Below, in pieces: positions 17,703 to 26,202 of a stretch of DNA of 64,000 bases. Source of the stretch: CAZOZZ01 sp965247425. Its GTDB lineage: Bacteria; Acidobacteriota; Terriglobia; 20CM-2-55-15. The translations under genes were made by a program, and so were the position numbers. The stretch covers positions 2,666,001 to 2,730,000 of the forward strand of contig OZ252023.1 in NCBI GenBank assembly GCA_965247425.1. The letters are read 5' to 3'. Positions within the stretch are counted from its first letter, which is position 1, and each line of letters begins with the position of its first letter. The notes beneath the pieces were generated by a model. That model saw only the letters and a program-made list of their open reading frames with translations. It was not told where the DNA came from and ran no database searches.

Positions 17703-18389
17703 TCAATAGCGGACGACACTGGTGTCTACCTGAACAGACCACGCATCGATCCCACCGATCATGCTTTTCACGTTTTGGAATCCATGACCTTTCAAGTACG
17801 CAGCCGCATCGAGGCTTCGGATTCCATGGTGGCACAACGTGACGATGGCGGTGTCTTTCGGCCATGTCTCGATGATCTCTTTCGCGACGTCCTGATCGAT
17901 CAGCATGGCTTCCGCAATTCTCGCGATCGCGTGCTCCTCCGGCGTGCGAACGTCGAGAAGCTTGATATCGCCCCGTTCGAGTTGGCCTGCGACTACCTGG
18001 GGCGTCACTTCCAGTTGGCGCTCCACCACCTGGCTTGCCGTGATGAATTCGGTGACTTCGCCGACGTCCAGTCCGTGACTCACACAGACAGCTTCGAGCG
18101 TGTCACTGGGCTGGAAACCGCAACTACTGCATCCGCCCACGTGGTATCGCTGGAAGAGTTCCCGCTGCGCCGACGGATAGGCCTTCAAGACCTGGTCCAT
18201 GGTCCACGATCCCGAAAGTTCCTCCCGGGACGACTCAGCAGGTCCTGGCGCGGCCGGCACGCGTGGAGCGGGCGGCGGCTCGGCAGGCTCATGTATGATC
18301 GGGAGTTCAGGAGCTACCTGCCTGCCGCTCTGCACCTCTTCCTGCCTGGGGCGTCTTTTTCGAAAGATCCTTGAAAGTAATGTTGCCAT
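17703..18389 (-). CDS. Rhodanese-domain protein with a DUF1858-like N-terminal domain
   Basis: After a basic N-terminus the protein carries a ~60-residue helical domain ('WTMDQVLKAYPSAQRELFQRY', then 'HVGGCSSCGF') with a C-x-x-C pair, like DUF1858/iron-sulfur-repair-type helical domains. A rhodanese domain follows, with active loop 'LCHHGIRS' carrying the persulfide-forming Cys. It probably moves sulfane sulfur in the cytoplasm. The frame is open upstream to 18554, but the ATG at 18389 has a GGAGG at the right spacing, giving 228 residues. It stands downstream of the ADOP gene on the same strand, overlapping nothing. Confidence 0.85.
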   Translation of the reverse strand: MATLLSRIFRKRRPRQEEVQSGRQVAPELPIIHEPAEPPPAPRVPAAPGPAESSREELSGSWTMDQVLKAYPSAQRELFQRYHVGGCSSCGFQPSDTLEAVCVSHGLDVGEVTEFITASQVVERQLEVTPQVVAGQLERGDIKLLDVRTPEEHAIARIAEAMLIDQDVAKEIIETWPKDTAIVTLCHHGIRSLDAAAYLKGHGFQNVKSMIGGIDAWSVQVDTSVVRY

Positions 18390-18477
18390 CGCTGTCCTCC
18401 ATTCGTCTGTGCTGGAACCGAAGTTCGGAAGTCCCTTGAATGCGATTAGTCTAGGGCAGTTGTGCGCTTTATGCCAG

Positions 18478-21198
18478 CTACTCGATTCGAAGACCGGCGA
18501 GTGGGTCGATCCGGGACGCGGCGTATGCGGGGAGCACACACGCCACCAGAGCAACCCCGACGACCAAAACGATCACTCCGGTGTAAGTCGCCAGGTCTGT
18601 GACTCCGACTCCATAGACGACCGACGACAGGAAACGTGACGTCCAGTTTGCACCAACTCCACCCACAAGCACGCCCAACACAACGAGTCGCATGCCTCCC
18701 CGGACAACGAACCAGCGCACCGATGTGGGCGCGGCCCCCAGCGCCATTCGGATGCTTATTTCGGGGCGCCGCTGGGTGACCGAATAGGACAACACGCCGT
18801 AGACACCCACCGAGGATAGAGCGAGAGCGATACAGGCGAACCCGGACAGCAGAAACATGAGGAATCGAGGCTGTTGGATCGGGATCGCCATGACGCTTTC
18901 CATCGTTCGAATGTTTTCGAGCGGGAGAGAGGGATCGGTTTCCCGTAGAACGGCCTTGAGAACTGGAATGAGCCCGGCCGCGTCGTGCATGCCGCCGAGA
19001 ACCAGGTGCATGGTACGGAAAGGAAACTGGCGACCGGTGAAATAGATCGCAGGCTCGGTCGCTTTCCGCAACGACTGATTCTTCACGTCGCCGACAACGC
19101 CGACGATACGGTGATCGCGCTCGTCCACGACGGAACGGCCAAGGATGCCAATCCCTCTCCATTCAGCGGCAATCAACCGCCCGAGGGGACTCTCCCCATC
19201 AAAATGCAGCCGGGCAAACGCCTCATTGACGACGATCACGCCGGGACTGCCCGCCCCGTCACGCTCATCGAAGAATCTGCCGTTGATCAGGGGAATGCCC
19301 ATCGTCTCGAAATATCCTTCAGTCACCGTGTGGTACTGCGCCTGGGGACGTTCTCCGTCGCGTTCGTCCGGCCTGCCCGGGATGCCGAAGCTGTTCCTCC
19401 ATCCGGACTGGAGCGGAAGGAAATTTCCGGCCCCGGCATCGGAGACAAGTGGATGCGTCTGAAGCGACCGGATCATATCCGAATAGAAGCGCTCGACGTC
19501 TGGCCAGTCGGGGTAGGACGTCGAGCTCAACTGAAGATTCGCCGTGAGTACGTTCTGCTCCTCGAACCCGGCATCCTGCCGCACAAGCAGAGATACGGTA
19601 CGGATCAGCAGGCCCGACCCCACAAGCATCATGACCGCTAACGACACTTCGACGACAACGAGTAAACTTCTTGCCCGGTCGGCTCCCAGAGCGAACACCC
19701 GATTGTTCTGCTTCAGCATCTGTCCAATGTCCGTGCGGGAATACAGCGCGGCAGGCAGCAGCCCGACAAGGAACGCGGTGATCGTCGCGACCCCGAAGGC
19801 AAACCCCAGAACCCGCAGGTCCATCACGACCTGATCGAAGCGCGGGATGTCGATTGGTGAACCGGCCAGCGGCAAGCGAATGCCTCCGAAAGCAAGAAGG
19901 AGACCAGCCATGCCTCCCAGCACCGCCAGCAAGACGCTCTCGGTCAGCAACTGCCCCAACAACCGACCTCGCGTTGCTCCGATCGCCGTTCGTATGGCCG
20001 CTTCCCGTCCCCGTACGGTCAGACGTGCCAACATCAGGTTCGCTACATTGATACATGCAATGACCATCAGGAGACCGACCGCTCCGAGCAAAGCAAACAG
20101 CGCCAACCTGAAAAACCCGACAACCTCCTCGTGCAGGCTGACAATCCGGACACCACGTTCGCCGTTGGTCGCAGGAAACTCCATGGCCAGTCGACCTGTC
20201 AGCGCATCCAGTTCCACCTGGGCCTGTTCAATCGTCACCCCCGGAGCGAGACGTCCAAGGGAGTCCATAAAGTGGGCGGACCGGGAATGCTTTGCCGGGT
20301 CCCACGCCAGCCCCATCCAAATGTCCGTCTCGTCCGGATAATGGAATCCATCAGGCATCACCGCCGTCACCGTAGAGGGGTTTCCGTTGAGACGGACGGT
20401 CTGGCCGATCAGTCCGGGGTCTGCGCTGAATCGACTTTTCCAGACGCGATGACTGATCACGACCTCCGACTCCGAAGTGAAAGGGTGCTCGACCTCCGTG
20501 AAGCCTCCACCAATGGCAGCACCGATACCCATCACGCGGAAAAAATTGGTGGTCACCTCGATGGTGTTCGCACGCAGGGGGTCGTTGTTGTCGTCGGTGA
20601 GCGCGATGTCCGGGTACCACCACGCAGTGATGTCTTCGAACACGTGTTCCAGCGCCCGATAGTCACCGAAGTTGACCGGTGAAATCTGCTGTTCGGGTCG
20701 GATCGCGCGCCCGTCAGATGTCGTTTCCCCACCTTCGGGATCCTGGAGGACGGAAGTTTCAATCTCCCAGACCATCACCAGACGATCCGGTTCCGGATAC
20801 GGGAGCGGCGCGAGGACCACGGCGTCGAGCACCGAAAAAATTGCCGTGGAGGAGCCGATGCCCAGTGAAAGAGTGAGTATGACTGCCAGCGCAAACCCGG
20901 GGTTCTTTCGAATCCAGCGCCATGCGAATCGAACATCCTGCGAAAGCCTGTTTATCATTTCACCCTTCCTTCGGGCCGTTCGGTAACGGACGTGTCGGGC
21001 CTCACGCCCAAAACTCCAGAAGACGGCCACGGCCTGCTGCCAGAACCAGAGGTCACACACCAGGCGGGGTTGACGCCGCAACCGATCCGCATACTCCTCC
21101 CTCAAGTCCCCGATGACACCGTGATGCGAGCCCGGGGACTTGAGCACCCGGGCGATCCAATCCTCGGCGTGTCTTGGCGGGTACCTGGATGGCATCAT
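18478..21198 (-). CDS. ADOP-type permease with N-terminal prefix domain (PadR-linked)
   Basis: A 906-residue ADOP permease. The first ~85 residues ('DWIARVLKSPGSHHGVIGDLREEY', then 'DLWFWQQAV') are the permease-prefix domain found on PadR-associated ADOPs. The MacB/FtsX body follows, with 'RKNPGFALAVILTLSLGIG' at its start, a large periplasmic domain, and C-terminal 'PAYAASRIDPLAGLRIE'. The start codon overlaps the PadR stop by 4 bp (ATGA), so the two are made together. The function is unknown; PadR control suggests response to a toxic compound or envelope stress. Confidence 0.93.
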   Translation of the reverse strand: MMPSRYPPRHAEDWIARVLKSPGSHHGVIGDLREEYADRLRRQPRLVCDLWFWQQAVAVFWSFGREARHVRYRTARRKGEMINRLSQDVRFAWRWIRKNPGFALAVILTLSLGIGSSTAIFSVLDAVVLAPLPYPEPDRLVMVWEIETSVLQDPEGGETTSDGRAIRPEQQISPVNFGDYRALEHVFEDITAWWYPDIALTDDNNDPLRANTIEVTTNFFRVMGIGAAIGGGFTEVEHPFTSESEVVISHRVWKSRFSADPGLIGQTVRLNGNPSTVTAVMPDGFHYPDETDIWMGLAWDPAKHSRSAHFMDSLGRLAPGVTIEQAQVELDALTGRLAMEFPATNGERGVRIVSLHEEVVGFFRLALFALLGAVGLLMVIACINVANLMLARLTVRGREAAIRTAIGATRGRLLGQLLTESVLLAVLGGMAGLLLAFGGIRLPLAGSPIDIPRFDQVVMDLRVLGFAFGVATITAFLVGLLPAALYSRTDIGQMLKQNNRVFALGADRARSLLVVVEVSLAVMMLVGSGLLIRTVSLLVRQDAGFEEQNVLTANLQLSSTSYPDWPDVERFYSDMIRSLQTHPLVSDAGAGNFLPLQSGWRNSFGIPGRPDERDGERPQAQYHTVTEGYFETMGIPLINGRFFDERDGAGSPGVIVVNEAFARLHFDGESPLGRLIAAEWRGIGILGRSVVDERDHRIVGVVGDVKNQSLRKATEPAIYFTGRQFPFRTMHLVLGGMHDAAGLIPVLKAVLRETDPSLPLENIRTMESVMAIPIQQPRFLMFLLSGFACIALALSSVGVYGVLSYSVTQRRPEISIRMALGAAPTSVRWFVVRGGMRLVVLGVLVGGVGANWTSRFLSSVVYGVGVTDLATYTGVIVLVVGVALVACVLPAYAASRIDPLAGLRIE

Positions 21199-21518
21199 GC
21201 CTCCTCCCCGAAGATCGACTCAAGGCCGCGCCACATGTTGCTCAATACCGCGCGGGAATCGCGAAGGGCCCCAAGGCCGGTGGGGGTGACGGTTATGTAG
21301 CGACGCAGTTTGCCTCGACGCACCGCGGGGCCCAGTCGTAACTCGGACTGGAGGTAATTCTTGGATTCCAACCTGTCGAACGTGATGTAGAGCGCTGTGC
21401 GGGAAACCTGACGGCCGGTCCTCGCTTCTATAGCGCGTTTGACCTCGACACCGTAGGCGTCGGGGGCCAGGTGGAGCGCCGCCAGCAACACAACTTGCTC
21501 GAACTCGCCCAGGGCCAT
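21195..21518 (-). CDS. PadR-family transcriptional regulator
   Basis: A 107-residue winged-helix repressor with the PadR pattern 'LGEFEQVVLLAALHLAPDAYG', then 'VSRTALYITFDRLESKNYL' (recognition helix and wing) and 'RRYITVTPTGLGALRDSR'. It lacks a long C-terminal dimerisation extension, as is usual for ADOP-linked PadRs. Its stop overlaps the ADOP start by 4 bp. A 15-bp palindrome in its own promoter (21549-21563) is the likely operator, giving autoregulation of the PadR-ADOP pair. Confidence 0.93.
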   Translation of the reverse strand: MALGEFEQVVLLAALHLAPDAYGVEVKRAIEARTGRQVSRTALYITFDRLESKNYLQSELRLGPAVRRGKLRRYITVTPTGLGALRDSRAVLSNMWRGLESIFGEEA

Positions 21519-21547
21519 GATTCTCCTTATCCTGAATAGGTTCCGTA

Positions 21548-21576
21548 AGATTACAGTGTAATCATTCCTCCGTCAA
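21548..21576 (-). promoter_or_regulatory. Predicted PadR operator and promoter
   Basis: The perfect palindrome GATTACAGTGTAATC (21549-21563, centred on one G) lies 31 bp upstream of padR. On the minus strand TTGACG (21571-21576) is a good -35. The -10 is either TAATCT (21548-21553, 17-bp spacer) or TGTAAT (21550-21555, 15-bp spacer). The palindrome covers the -10, so a bound repressor would block RNA polymerase. The sequence is similar in style to PadR and BlaI/CopY operators (TACAnnTGTA). Confidence 0.65.
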
Positions 21577-21684
21577 CCCAACCTCGGCTACAAACATTTA
21601 GTAAAGCACGCCTGACATCTTGTATGGGTTCATTTACATTTATTAATATCAAGCAACATTGACATATAGTCAAGGAGGCTACTC

Positions 21685-22113
21685 ATGGAGAAAACATGGT
21701 GGGAAAGATTTTCGTGCCCTGTCGAGCTGACGGCGCGAGACCGACATAATCAAAGAATGTTGATGGTCTGGTCGGTCGCCTGGGCATCAACCTGGGTCGG
21801 GGCCACATTCCTGATCGAACGGGTCCTGGAGACTCCCGGTGTGGTCTCGATCGTAACCGCCCTGGCGCCCAACGTCCTGGGAATCGCGACCCTCCTCGCC
21901 TACATGAAGTTCCTGCGGGAGACGGAGGAACTGCAGCGCAAGGTCCAACTCGACGCACTGGCCCTCGGCTTTGGGATCGGCATGGTCGCGATGGTCGGGC
22001 TGGAGCTCCTCGGCAGAACGGGCCTTTTCGAAGGCGACCCATCCGATGCATTGATTTTCATGGTGGCGGCCTATTCTCTGGGTGTCACGCTGGGGTGGCG
22101 GCGATACCGATGA
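21685..22113 (+). CDS. Four-helix membrane protein coupled to an HTH regulator
   Basis: A 142-residue protein with four membrane segments (about residues 24-44, 54-74, 87-108 and 120-137) and a short polar N-terminus. It resembles small membrane partners encoded before YozG-like Cro/C1 regulators. GGAGG precedes the ATG. Its stop overlaps the start of the HTH gene by 4 bp, so the two are translated as a pair. It may sense an envelope signal or hold the regulator; that is inferred from gene pairing only. Confidence 0.75.
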   Translation: MEKTWWERFSCPVELTARDRHNQRMLMVWSVAWASTWVGATFLIERVLETPGVVSIVTALAPNVLGIATLLAYMKFLRETEELQRKVQLDALALGFGIGMVAMVGLELLGRTGLFEGDPSDALIFMVAAYSLGVTLGWRRYR

Positions 22114-22322
22114 AAAACCGGATCAAAGTGCTGCGCGCCGAGCGCGACTGGACTCAGGCGGACCTTGCCCGTGCGCTCGAGGTGTCCAGACAGACCGTCA
22201 ACGCGATTGAAACCGGCCGTTACGATCCCAGCCTGCCGCTCGCCTTCCGCATCGCGGGCGTCTTCGAGCAGCCGATAGAAGAGGTGTTCTTCCCGAACGG
22301 CCGGAAAGAACTGAAGTTGTGA
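22110..22322 (+). CDS. Small Cro/C1-type HTH transcriptional regulator
   Basis: A 70-residue protein that is almost only a helix-turn-helix: 'RIKVLRAERDWTQADLARAL', then 'VSRQTVNAIETGRYDPSLPL' and the tail 'IEEVFFPNG'. The ATG at 22110 is chosen because it forms an ATGA overlap with the upstream membrane gene and matches the normal start of the family (MKNRIKxLR). It likely controls its own operon. Confidence 0.88.
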   Translation: MKNRIKVLRAERDWTQADLARALEVSRQTVNAIETGRYDPSLPLAFRIAGVFEQPIEEVFFPNGRKELKL

Positions 22323-22404
22323 CCCTGTCTATTGTCGTTGACTTGGTGCCTGGGCACATCTAGGATCGGCCCACGAAGTCCTGAATCTCTGGAGTGTTCG
22401 GTCT

Positions 22405-23670
22405 ATGCCTCGACTTGAGGTCACACTTACATCATTTGTCCTGATAGTGCTTCTCGCTGCTCCGATCCATCCGATGGCCCAGGGGCTTCCCACAGCCACG
22501 CCTGAAGAGGTTGGAATGTCGTCGGAAAAACTTCAAGACGTGACAGCGCTCATGCAGCGGCACGTGGATTTCAATGCCATCGCGGGAGCGGTGACGCTGG
22601 TGGCGCGCCACGGTAAGGTCGTCCATTACGAAGCCGTCGGGCAGCGGGACATGGAAGCCGGGGCGCCCATGACGATCGATACGATTTTCCGAATCGCGTC
22701 GATGACCAAACCGATCACTTCGATTGCGGCGATGATGCTTTACGACGAAGGACACTTTGAACTCGACGACCCCATTTCGAAATGGCTCCCCGAGTTCGAG
22801 AAGATGCAGGTGGCTCTCGAGGACGAAGACGGAAAGGCCAGGCTTGTACCGGCACGCCCGATTACGGTCCGGCACATCCTGACTCACACCTCGGGTCTTG
22901 CGGCCAATCGGGGCCGGTCCAGAGCCAGGCTCCGCGACGCCGCGCCTTCGGCTCGCCAAAGGACGCTCGAGGACTACGTCCGGAGACTGGCAACGCTTCC
23001 CCTGGACTTTCAGCCGGGCGAACTCTGGGTCTACGGGAGTGCGACAAACGTGGTAGGGAGGCTCATAGAGGTCCTGTCGGGATTGACTCTCGACGAGTTC
23101 TTCCAGAAACGTATCTTCAAACCCCTCGGCGTACGGGACACCCACTTCTACCTGCCCGTCGACAAGCTGAACCGCTTTGCGGCCCTCTACGAACCCGGCG
23201 ACTTCGGTGCGATTCGGCTCCGGGAAGCCCCGACCCGCCAGAGCGCTTCGGTGAGGGAACCGCACCTGTTTTTCTCCGGGGCCGGCGGCCTGGTTTCAAC
23301 CGCGGCCGATTACGTCCGGACGCAACAGATGATGCTCAACGGTGGGGAACTCGACGGCGCCCGCCTGCTGCGACCCGAGACCGTGGAACTGATGATCGAG
23401 AATCACGTCGGCGACATCGAAGTGGACGGCGCACCGGGGTGGGGCTGGGGACTGGGCTATCGGATCGCCACCGACAATTCGTTTACCCAGTTTCCGGGAT
23501 CGATTGGTACGTATTCCTGGGGTGGGACCTTCTACACGATCTTCCTGGTGGATCCGAAGCAGGATCTGATCGCGATCATGCTGACGCAGGTGGCTCCAAA
23601 CCGCCACCTGAGGCTCAGCGAAGACTTCCAGATCGGAGTGTACGAGGCGATCATCGACGACGACCCTTAA
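22405..23670 (+). CDS. Exported beta-lactamase-fold serine hydrolase (class C/EstB-like)
   Basis: The 421-residue protein has a signal peptide (to about residue 25, PMAQG) and the S99-M-T-K102 active-site tetrad. A Tyr motif 'YGSATN' lies in the middle and a late 'GWGLGY' region replaces the KTG box. This pattern fits the esterase/peptidase branch of the beta-lactamase family (Pfam Beta-lactamase) rather than true antibiotic resistance. The likely substrates are esters, D-amino-acid peptides or lactones. It is a single gene with an intact frame. Confidence 0.88.
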   Translation: MPRLEVTLTSFVLIVLLAAPIHPMAQGLPTATPEEVGMSSEKLQDVTALMQRHVDFNAIAGAVTLVARHGKVVHYEAVGQRDMEAGAPMTIDTIFRIASMTKPITSIAAMMLYDEGHFELDDPISKWLPEFEKMQVALEDEDGKARLVPARPITVRHILTHTSGLAANRGRSRARLRDAAPSARQRTLEDYVRRLATLPLDFQPGELWVYGSATNVVGRLIEVLSGLTLDEFFQKRIFKPLGVRDTHFYLPVDKLNRFAALYEPGDFGAIRLREAPTRQSASVREPHLFFSGAGGLVSTAADYVRTQQMMLNGGELDGARLLRPETVELMIENHVGDIEVDGAPGWGWGLGYRIATDNSFTQFPGSIGTYSWGGTFYTIFLVDPKQDLIAIMLTQVAPNRHLRLSEDFQIGVYEAIIDDDP

Positions 23671-23865
23671 TCCCTTCTTCCGTCCCAAGTCCCACAATCC
23701 GCAACAGGCGGGTTATTCGCAGTTCTTTGTTCTTACCCCTCACATCGATCGACAGTTCACCGTAGACTCAAACAGTCCTTTTCTCTTAGATTTCCGGCAG
23801 GGCTTAGCTATAGTGGTCAGGCATAAACTCCGGTGACATCGAGAGCTGATCCGACAGGAGAGAAA

Positions 23866-24672
23866 ATGCATATTGATCGACGACATTTCATTGCAAGTCT
23901 GGGTGGTGCGACCGCCGTCGGCCTCATGAGTCACGAGGCGAAAGCGGAAGAACTGGAGCACTACATGGTGGAGCGACTCGAAGCCTCCCAACAGAGGCAG
24001 TTCCCCACCGCAGCTGAGGTTGAGGATCAGATCACGACCAGACACTACCGGAGAGGGGTGGGCGGCCTGTTCGTGACGAGGCGGGAGGGTCAGAAGGTAA
24101 GCACACTGTCAAAACTCCCGGACAAGCCCACGTTCTTCGACTTTTGGGAACACCGCCTGGCATCAAAGAATCACTGTCTGCAAAGCGCCAACCTGGCGCT
24201 CAAGGAAGGGCTACCCGAAGATGTCGTTCTCACGTGCCTGCTCCACGATACGGTGCAATGTTTGATTCGGGTCGAGCACGGGTACTGGGGCGCCCAGCTC
24301 TACGGGCCCTATGTTTCCGAGCAAGTTGCTTTCGCCCTCAAAAACCACCAGGTGCTGCGGTTCTACACTGATGACGAAGCCGGATATTACTACCCGGACA
24401 TGTACCGCAGAATGTTCGGGCACGATTTCGAACCGACACCTCATCTCCAGAAGACGTATGAGTATGTGCGAAATCACAAATGGTACGACCTTCCCCGCCA
24501 GGTGACGGTCAACGACCTGTACTCTTTTGAAGAGGGCGTGGAGGTCCATATCGACGATTTTGTAGATATCGTGGGACGCAACTTCAAACAACCCAAGGAA
24601 GGTCTCGGAAACGACGACAGCCCGTCCGCTCATATGTGGCGATCGATTGCGAACCCGAACAATCCGTTGTAG
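23866..24672 (+). CDS. Exported (Tat-type) HD-domain metalloprotein
   Basis: The 268-residue protein begins D-R-R-H-F-I-A, a twin-arginine-like signal, followed by a hydrophobic stretch to about residue 22. The body shows an HD-domain pattern: H103 (KNHCLQSA), H127-D128 (LLHDT), H138 and H161. This resembles the MIOX/PhnZ-type HD oxygenases and phosphohydrolases that bind two metal ions, often iron. A Tat signal would fit a cofactor loaded in the cytoplasm. The ATG at 23866 has GGAGAG in front; an earlier in-frame GTG or similar is less likely. The substrate is unknown. Confidence 0.68.
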   Translation: MHIDRRHFIASLGGATAVGLMSHEAKAEELEHYMVERLEASQQRQFPTAAEVEDQITTRHYRRGVGGLFVTRREGQKVSTLSKLPDKPTFFDFWEHRLASKNHCLQSANLALKEGLPEDVVLTCLLHDTVQCLIRVEHGYWGAQLYGPYVSEQVAFALKNHQVLRFYTDDEAGYYYPDMYRRMFGHDFEPTPHLQKTYEYVRNHKWYDLPRQVTVNDLYSFEEGVEVHIDDFVDIVGRNFKQPKEGLGNDDSPSAHMWRSIANPNNPL

Positions 24673-24744
24673 GTGAGAGTGCTGGAGCGGCCGGGGACGA
24701 GTGGGCTGGTGGCCGGCTTTCGTGTAACGCTGTTAGAGATCCGC

Positions 24745-24784
24745 GGGTGGCCCGGGACGGCCACCCCGACACACTTTCCTGGAC
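24745..24784. repeat. Dispersed copy of the palindromic repeat core
   Basis: The GGGTGGCC/GGCCACCC hairpin core (24745-24766) is followed by CCGACACACTTTCCTGGAC, nearly identical to the hairpin half of the 7.4-kb units. It sits just upstream of the selenoprotein-like peroxiredoxin. Confidence 0.8.
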
Positions 24785-24807
24785 ATACCCGGGGATAAGG
24801 AGGGGTG

Positions 24808-25353
24808 ATGAAGCACGGGCTTTTGATTTGTTTGATTGTGGGTCTGCTGACGGGGCCTGTGTATGGGCAGTTGCAGGCGCCCGGGGGCGCGAACACTCCC
24901 GAGGTCGGAGAGCAGGCGCCGGATTTCGCGCTTGCGACCGACATCTTCGGCGAAACGATCCTGGGAATGAAGGACTTCGAAGGAAAGAGCAGGGTCCTGC
25001 TTGCGTTCTACCCGGCCGACTTCACCGGTGGTTGAACGCGGGAATTCACCGAGTTCGGTGAAAACCACGAAAAATTCACGGCGATGGGTATTGAAGTGAT
25101 CGGTATCTCCAGAGACCTCGCCCCTTCCCAGCAGGAATTCAAGACCAAAGTCGGCGCGAAGAACCACTTCTTGAGCGATCCGGACCTGACGGTGACCAGA
25201 CGCTATGGAGCGGTGAGAGACGACCTTGGAGTCGACGTCGCCAACCGCTACTACTTCCTTATCGATAAGGACGGTGCGTTGATCTGGAAGGACGTTACGG
25301 GGAGGCTGATCCCGGTCGACGATCTGCTCAACCGGTTGTCACAGATCGATTGA
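24808..25353 (+). CDS. Exported peroxiredoxin, probable selenoprotein (TGA-encoded Sec at the catalytic position)
   Basis: The frame runs 181 residues if the TGA at 25033-25035 is read as an amino acid. The N-terminus is a signal peptide (about 1-20). The peroxiredoxin motif reads F-Y-P-A-D-F-T-G-G-(TGA)-T-R-E-F, where every Cys enzyme of this type has the peroxidatic Cys; TGA is codon 76. The downstream frame stays intact and conserved ('IEVIGISRDLAPSQQEF', 'SDPDLTVTRRYGAVRDD') to a normal stop. No Cys occurs in the mature part, so this would be a 1-Sec peroxidase reduced by an external thiol. A SECIS-like hairpin follows the TGA. AAGGAGG lies 4 bp before the ATG. The alternative is a nonsense mutation exactly at the active site. 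Confidence 0.8.
25033..25062 (+). promoter_or_regulatory. In-frame TGA with bacterial SECIS-like hairpin
   Basis: Nine bases after the TGA, TTCACC (25045-25050) pairs perfectly with GGTGAA (25057-25062) around the loop GAGTTC. The loop begins with G, 16 nt after the TGA. This agrees with the known bacterial SECIS rule: a short stem, and a loop with a G in its first two positions 16-37 nt from the UGA. SelB would bind this loop. Confidence 0.7.
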
Positions 25354-25390
25354 CAGAAGAGCGTTATCCCTAGGAGCCTGCGCCGCTTTC

Positions 25391-25987
25391 TCAAAACAGG
25401 GGCGGGGGCCGAAGATCCGATATTGGACGGGCTCTCGAGTCCAGCGCATTGGATCGTTCCTGTACTTCCCGGAGCAGGACAAAGGCCTCGGAATAGTTTC
25501 CCGCTTCAAAAATCTCTCTGGCTTGATTGAGTGTCGCAAAAGTACCGGCAAGTTCATCTTCGAATGCCTCGATCTGACGCCTGGTGATCGGCCCGGATCT
25601 CGACGACTCGACCGATTCGAACGCAACTTCAAACATCCGTTCGGCCTCAGGTAACGCCCGCTGCGCTTGCTCGAAGATGCGGTCTTTGTTTTCGAGAGCC
25701 AGGGCTTCGGCGTCGATGGCCTGCTCGTAGGCCAGACCGAGGAGATCGAGCGCAGGCTCGTAATCTCGTCGCCACGGGGGTTGCGCGGATTGTGCCTCGA
25801 TCGCGCTCAGGCCGCCTTCCAGGTTCAGCCAGGCAAACTCATATTCCTCGGCCGCATAGATGTCCGCTTCAGCATCCCGCGCCTGAGCGATCGCTTCCTC
25901 GACCTGATGCAGTTCCAGAATCGGTTTTTCCGCACACCCGACCATTACGAAGAGAAGGACCAGACCCGCCGCATTCGCCCTGTACAT
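25391..25987 (-). CDS. Lipoprotein with DUF4398-like helical domain
   Basis: A 198-residue lipoprotein: hydrophobic leader, lipobox V-G-C at residue 18, then an all-alpha region rich in Ala and Glu. The repeating pattern 'EEAIAQARDAEADIYAAEEY' and 'FAWLNLEGGLSAIEA' matches the DUF4398 pattern of long helices built on A-rich heptads. It is probably anchored to the outer membrane facing the periplasm. Function unknown. It is convergent with the peroxiredoxin gene, with 37 bp between the stops. Confidence 0.78.
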   Translation of the reverse strand: MYRANAAGLVLLFVMVGCAEKPILELHQVEEAIAQARDAEADIYAAEEYEFAWLNLEGGLSAIEAQSAQPPWRRDYEPALDLLGLAYEQAIDAEALALENKDRIFEQAQRALPEAERMFEVAFESVESSRSGPITRRQIEAFEDELAGTFATLNQAREIFEAGNYSEAFVLLREVQERSNALDSRARPISDLRPPPLF

Positions 25988-26111
25988 GACTATTCCTCTC
26001 GAAATCGAATATAACCCGGAGAAATCAGGAAGGGATATCGAATTCTTCTCCGGGGCGTCTGCCGTCCGCGTCTCCTCTAATCGCGCGGGTGATGGTTCCT
26101 AAGGGTCCGGA

Positions 26112-26202
26112 TTACTGCGCTGGGACAGACGTCGCTTCACCACTCGCTTTGAAGAATCTCAGTGTGCCGGACGTCGATTGAGACGCCAGGCCCGAGAAGA
26201 GG
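26112..26202 (-). pseudogene. C-terminal tail of the broken SBBP lipoprotein gene (segment C)
   Basis: The minus strand reads 'FILFSGLASQSTSGTLRFF' then 'KASGEATSVPAQ' and a TAA stop. This is like the very end of acidobacterial SBBP proteins, where 'LVNPtsxxxSGTLxFF' segments are common. It lies in the same orientation as the N-terminal piece (28777-30193) and opposite to the directly adjoining piece at 26203. That arrangement points to an inversion. Confidence 0.5.

Noticed and set aside
22405..23670. Beta-lactam resistance gene
   Set aside because: It has the SMTK tetrad but not the KTG box context of true beta-lactamases; the esterase/peptidase branch is more likely.
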